Shown: positions 63,913 to 64,000 of the stretch, piece by piece
How positions within the stretch are numbered: the first letter of the stretch is position 1
Layout of the letters: each line of letters begins with the position of its first letter
From: Cerasicoccus frondis
GTDB lineage: Bacteria > Verrucomicrobiota > Verrucomicrobiia > Opitutales > Cerasicoccaceae
NCBI GenBank assembly: GCA_031296915.1
Contig: JAVDPC010000020.1
Location: 58,075 to 122,074, forward strand
Reading direction: 5' to 3'
DNA: 64,000 nt
Translations under genes and position numbers: made by a program
Notes under the pieces: model-generated
The model's database searches: none
Seen by the model: only the letters and a program-made list of their open reading frames with translations
What the model was told of the DNA's origin: nothing

Positions 63913-64000
63913 AGCAACCGAGCCAAAAGAACGTTTCCTATACTGGTGTTTCCCAAAAGCCTACTGCTTCTTTTTCAAAAAGCCTTATGCTGTGTTTTGA

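Noticed and set aside
1-64000. CRISPR arrays, prophage genes, insertion-sequence transposases and biosynthetic gene clusters
   Set aside because: No regularly spaced direct repeats, phage structural genes, transposase motifs or assembly-line synthases were seen in the window.

Overview
The window looks like a chromosomal segment of a free-living, polysaccharide-degrading member of the Verrucomicrobiota, probably class Opitutia and near the Puniceicoccales. This is inferred from PEP-CTERM exported proteins, a pseudopilin with an H-X9-DG tail, giant acidic secreted proteins, many carbohydrate-active enzymes and weak Shine-Dalgarno sequences. No ribosomal RNA gene is present to confirm it. TGA is used as a normal stop throughout.

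Layout. 1-4.7 kb: the 3' end of a PEP-CTERM protein gene, a secreted pectate-lyase-like beta-helix protein, a class I mannose-6-phosphate isomerase and a family 2 glycosyltransferase. 4.8-6.3 kb: a 272-bp foldback repeat abutting a decayed GH42-like glycosidase pseudogene. 6.3-9.5 kb: about 700 bp of apparently non-coding DNA, then an envelope-stress-like cassette of ECF sigma factor, single-pass membrane protein and an HtrA-like protein that has lost its whole catalytic triad. 9.6 kb: tRNA-Pro.

9.8-29.2 kb is a carbohydrate-utilisation island: a DUF5054 GH38-like protein, a GH38 alpha-mannosidase, two paralogous GH5-like secreted glycosidases (one with two CBM96/DNRLRE domains), a PEP-CTERM protein, a pseudopilin, a small secreted protein, a sugar isomerase/epimerase, a Gfo/Idh/MocA dehydrogenase and two regulators (AraR-like GntR/LacI hybrid and AraC). 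A 17-bp palindrome, TGTAT-N7-ATACA, occurs upstream of three or four of these genes and is a candidate operator for the AraR-like regulator. Together the genes suggest import-side and extracellular handling of a mannose-containing glycan.

29.2-30.1 kb: a parvulin-type lipoprotein chaperone. 30.5-48.8 kb: a tight four-gene operon of exported proteins led by a 4269-residue protein, followed by proteins of 323, 254 and 1210 residues. No member has a known function and this is the strongest candidate for an undescribed system.

48.8-51.9 kb: a Zn/Mn-type ABC transporter (permease, ATPase, binding protein) with a degenerate Fur-family regulator and an AT-rich Fur-box-like palindrome. The same palindrome lies upstream of a di-haem DUF1111 oxidoreductase gene at 54.6-57.1 kb. 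52-54 kb holds SixA phosphatase, DUF983 and a small membrane protein. 57.2-59.8 kb: a perfect 25-bp inverted repeat, a Tsr3/DTW-like protein and an O-antigen-ligase/TPR protein. 59.9-61.9 kb: glutamine synthetase and a cyclic-nucleotide-binding protein with a terminator. 62-63.9 kb: an AT-richer sulfotransferase gene next to a truncated, frameshifted serine-hydrolase remnant, then an SRPBCC/AHSA1 protein.
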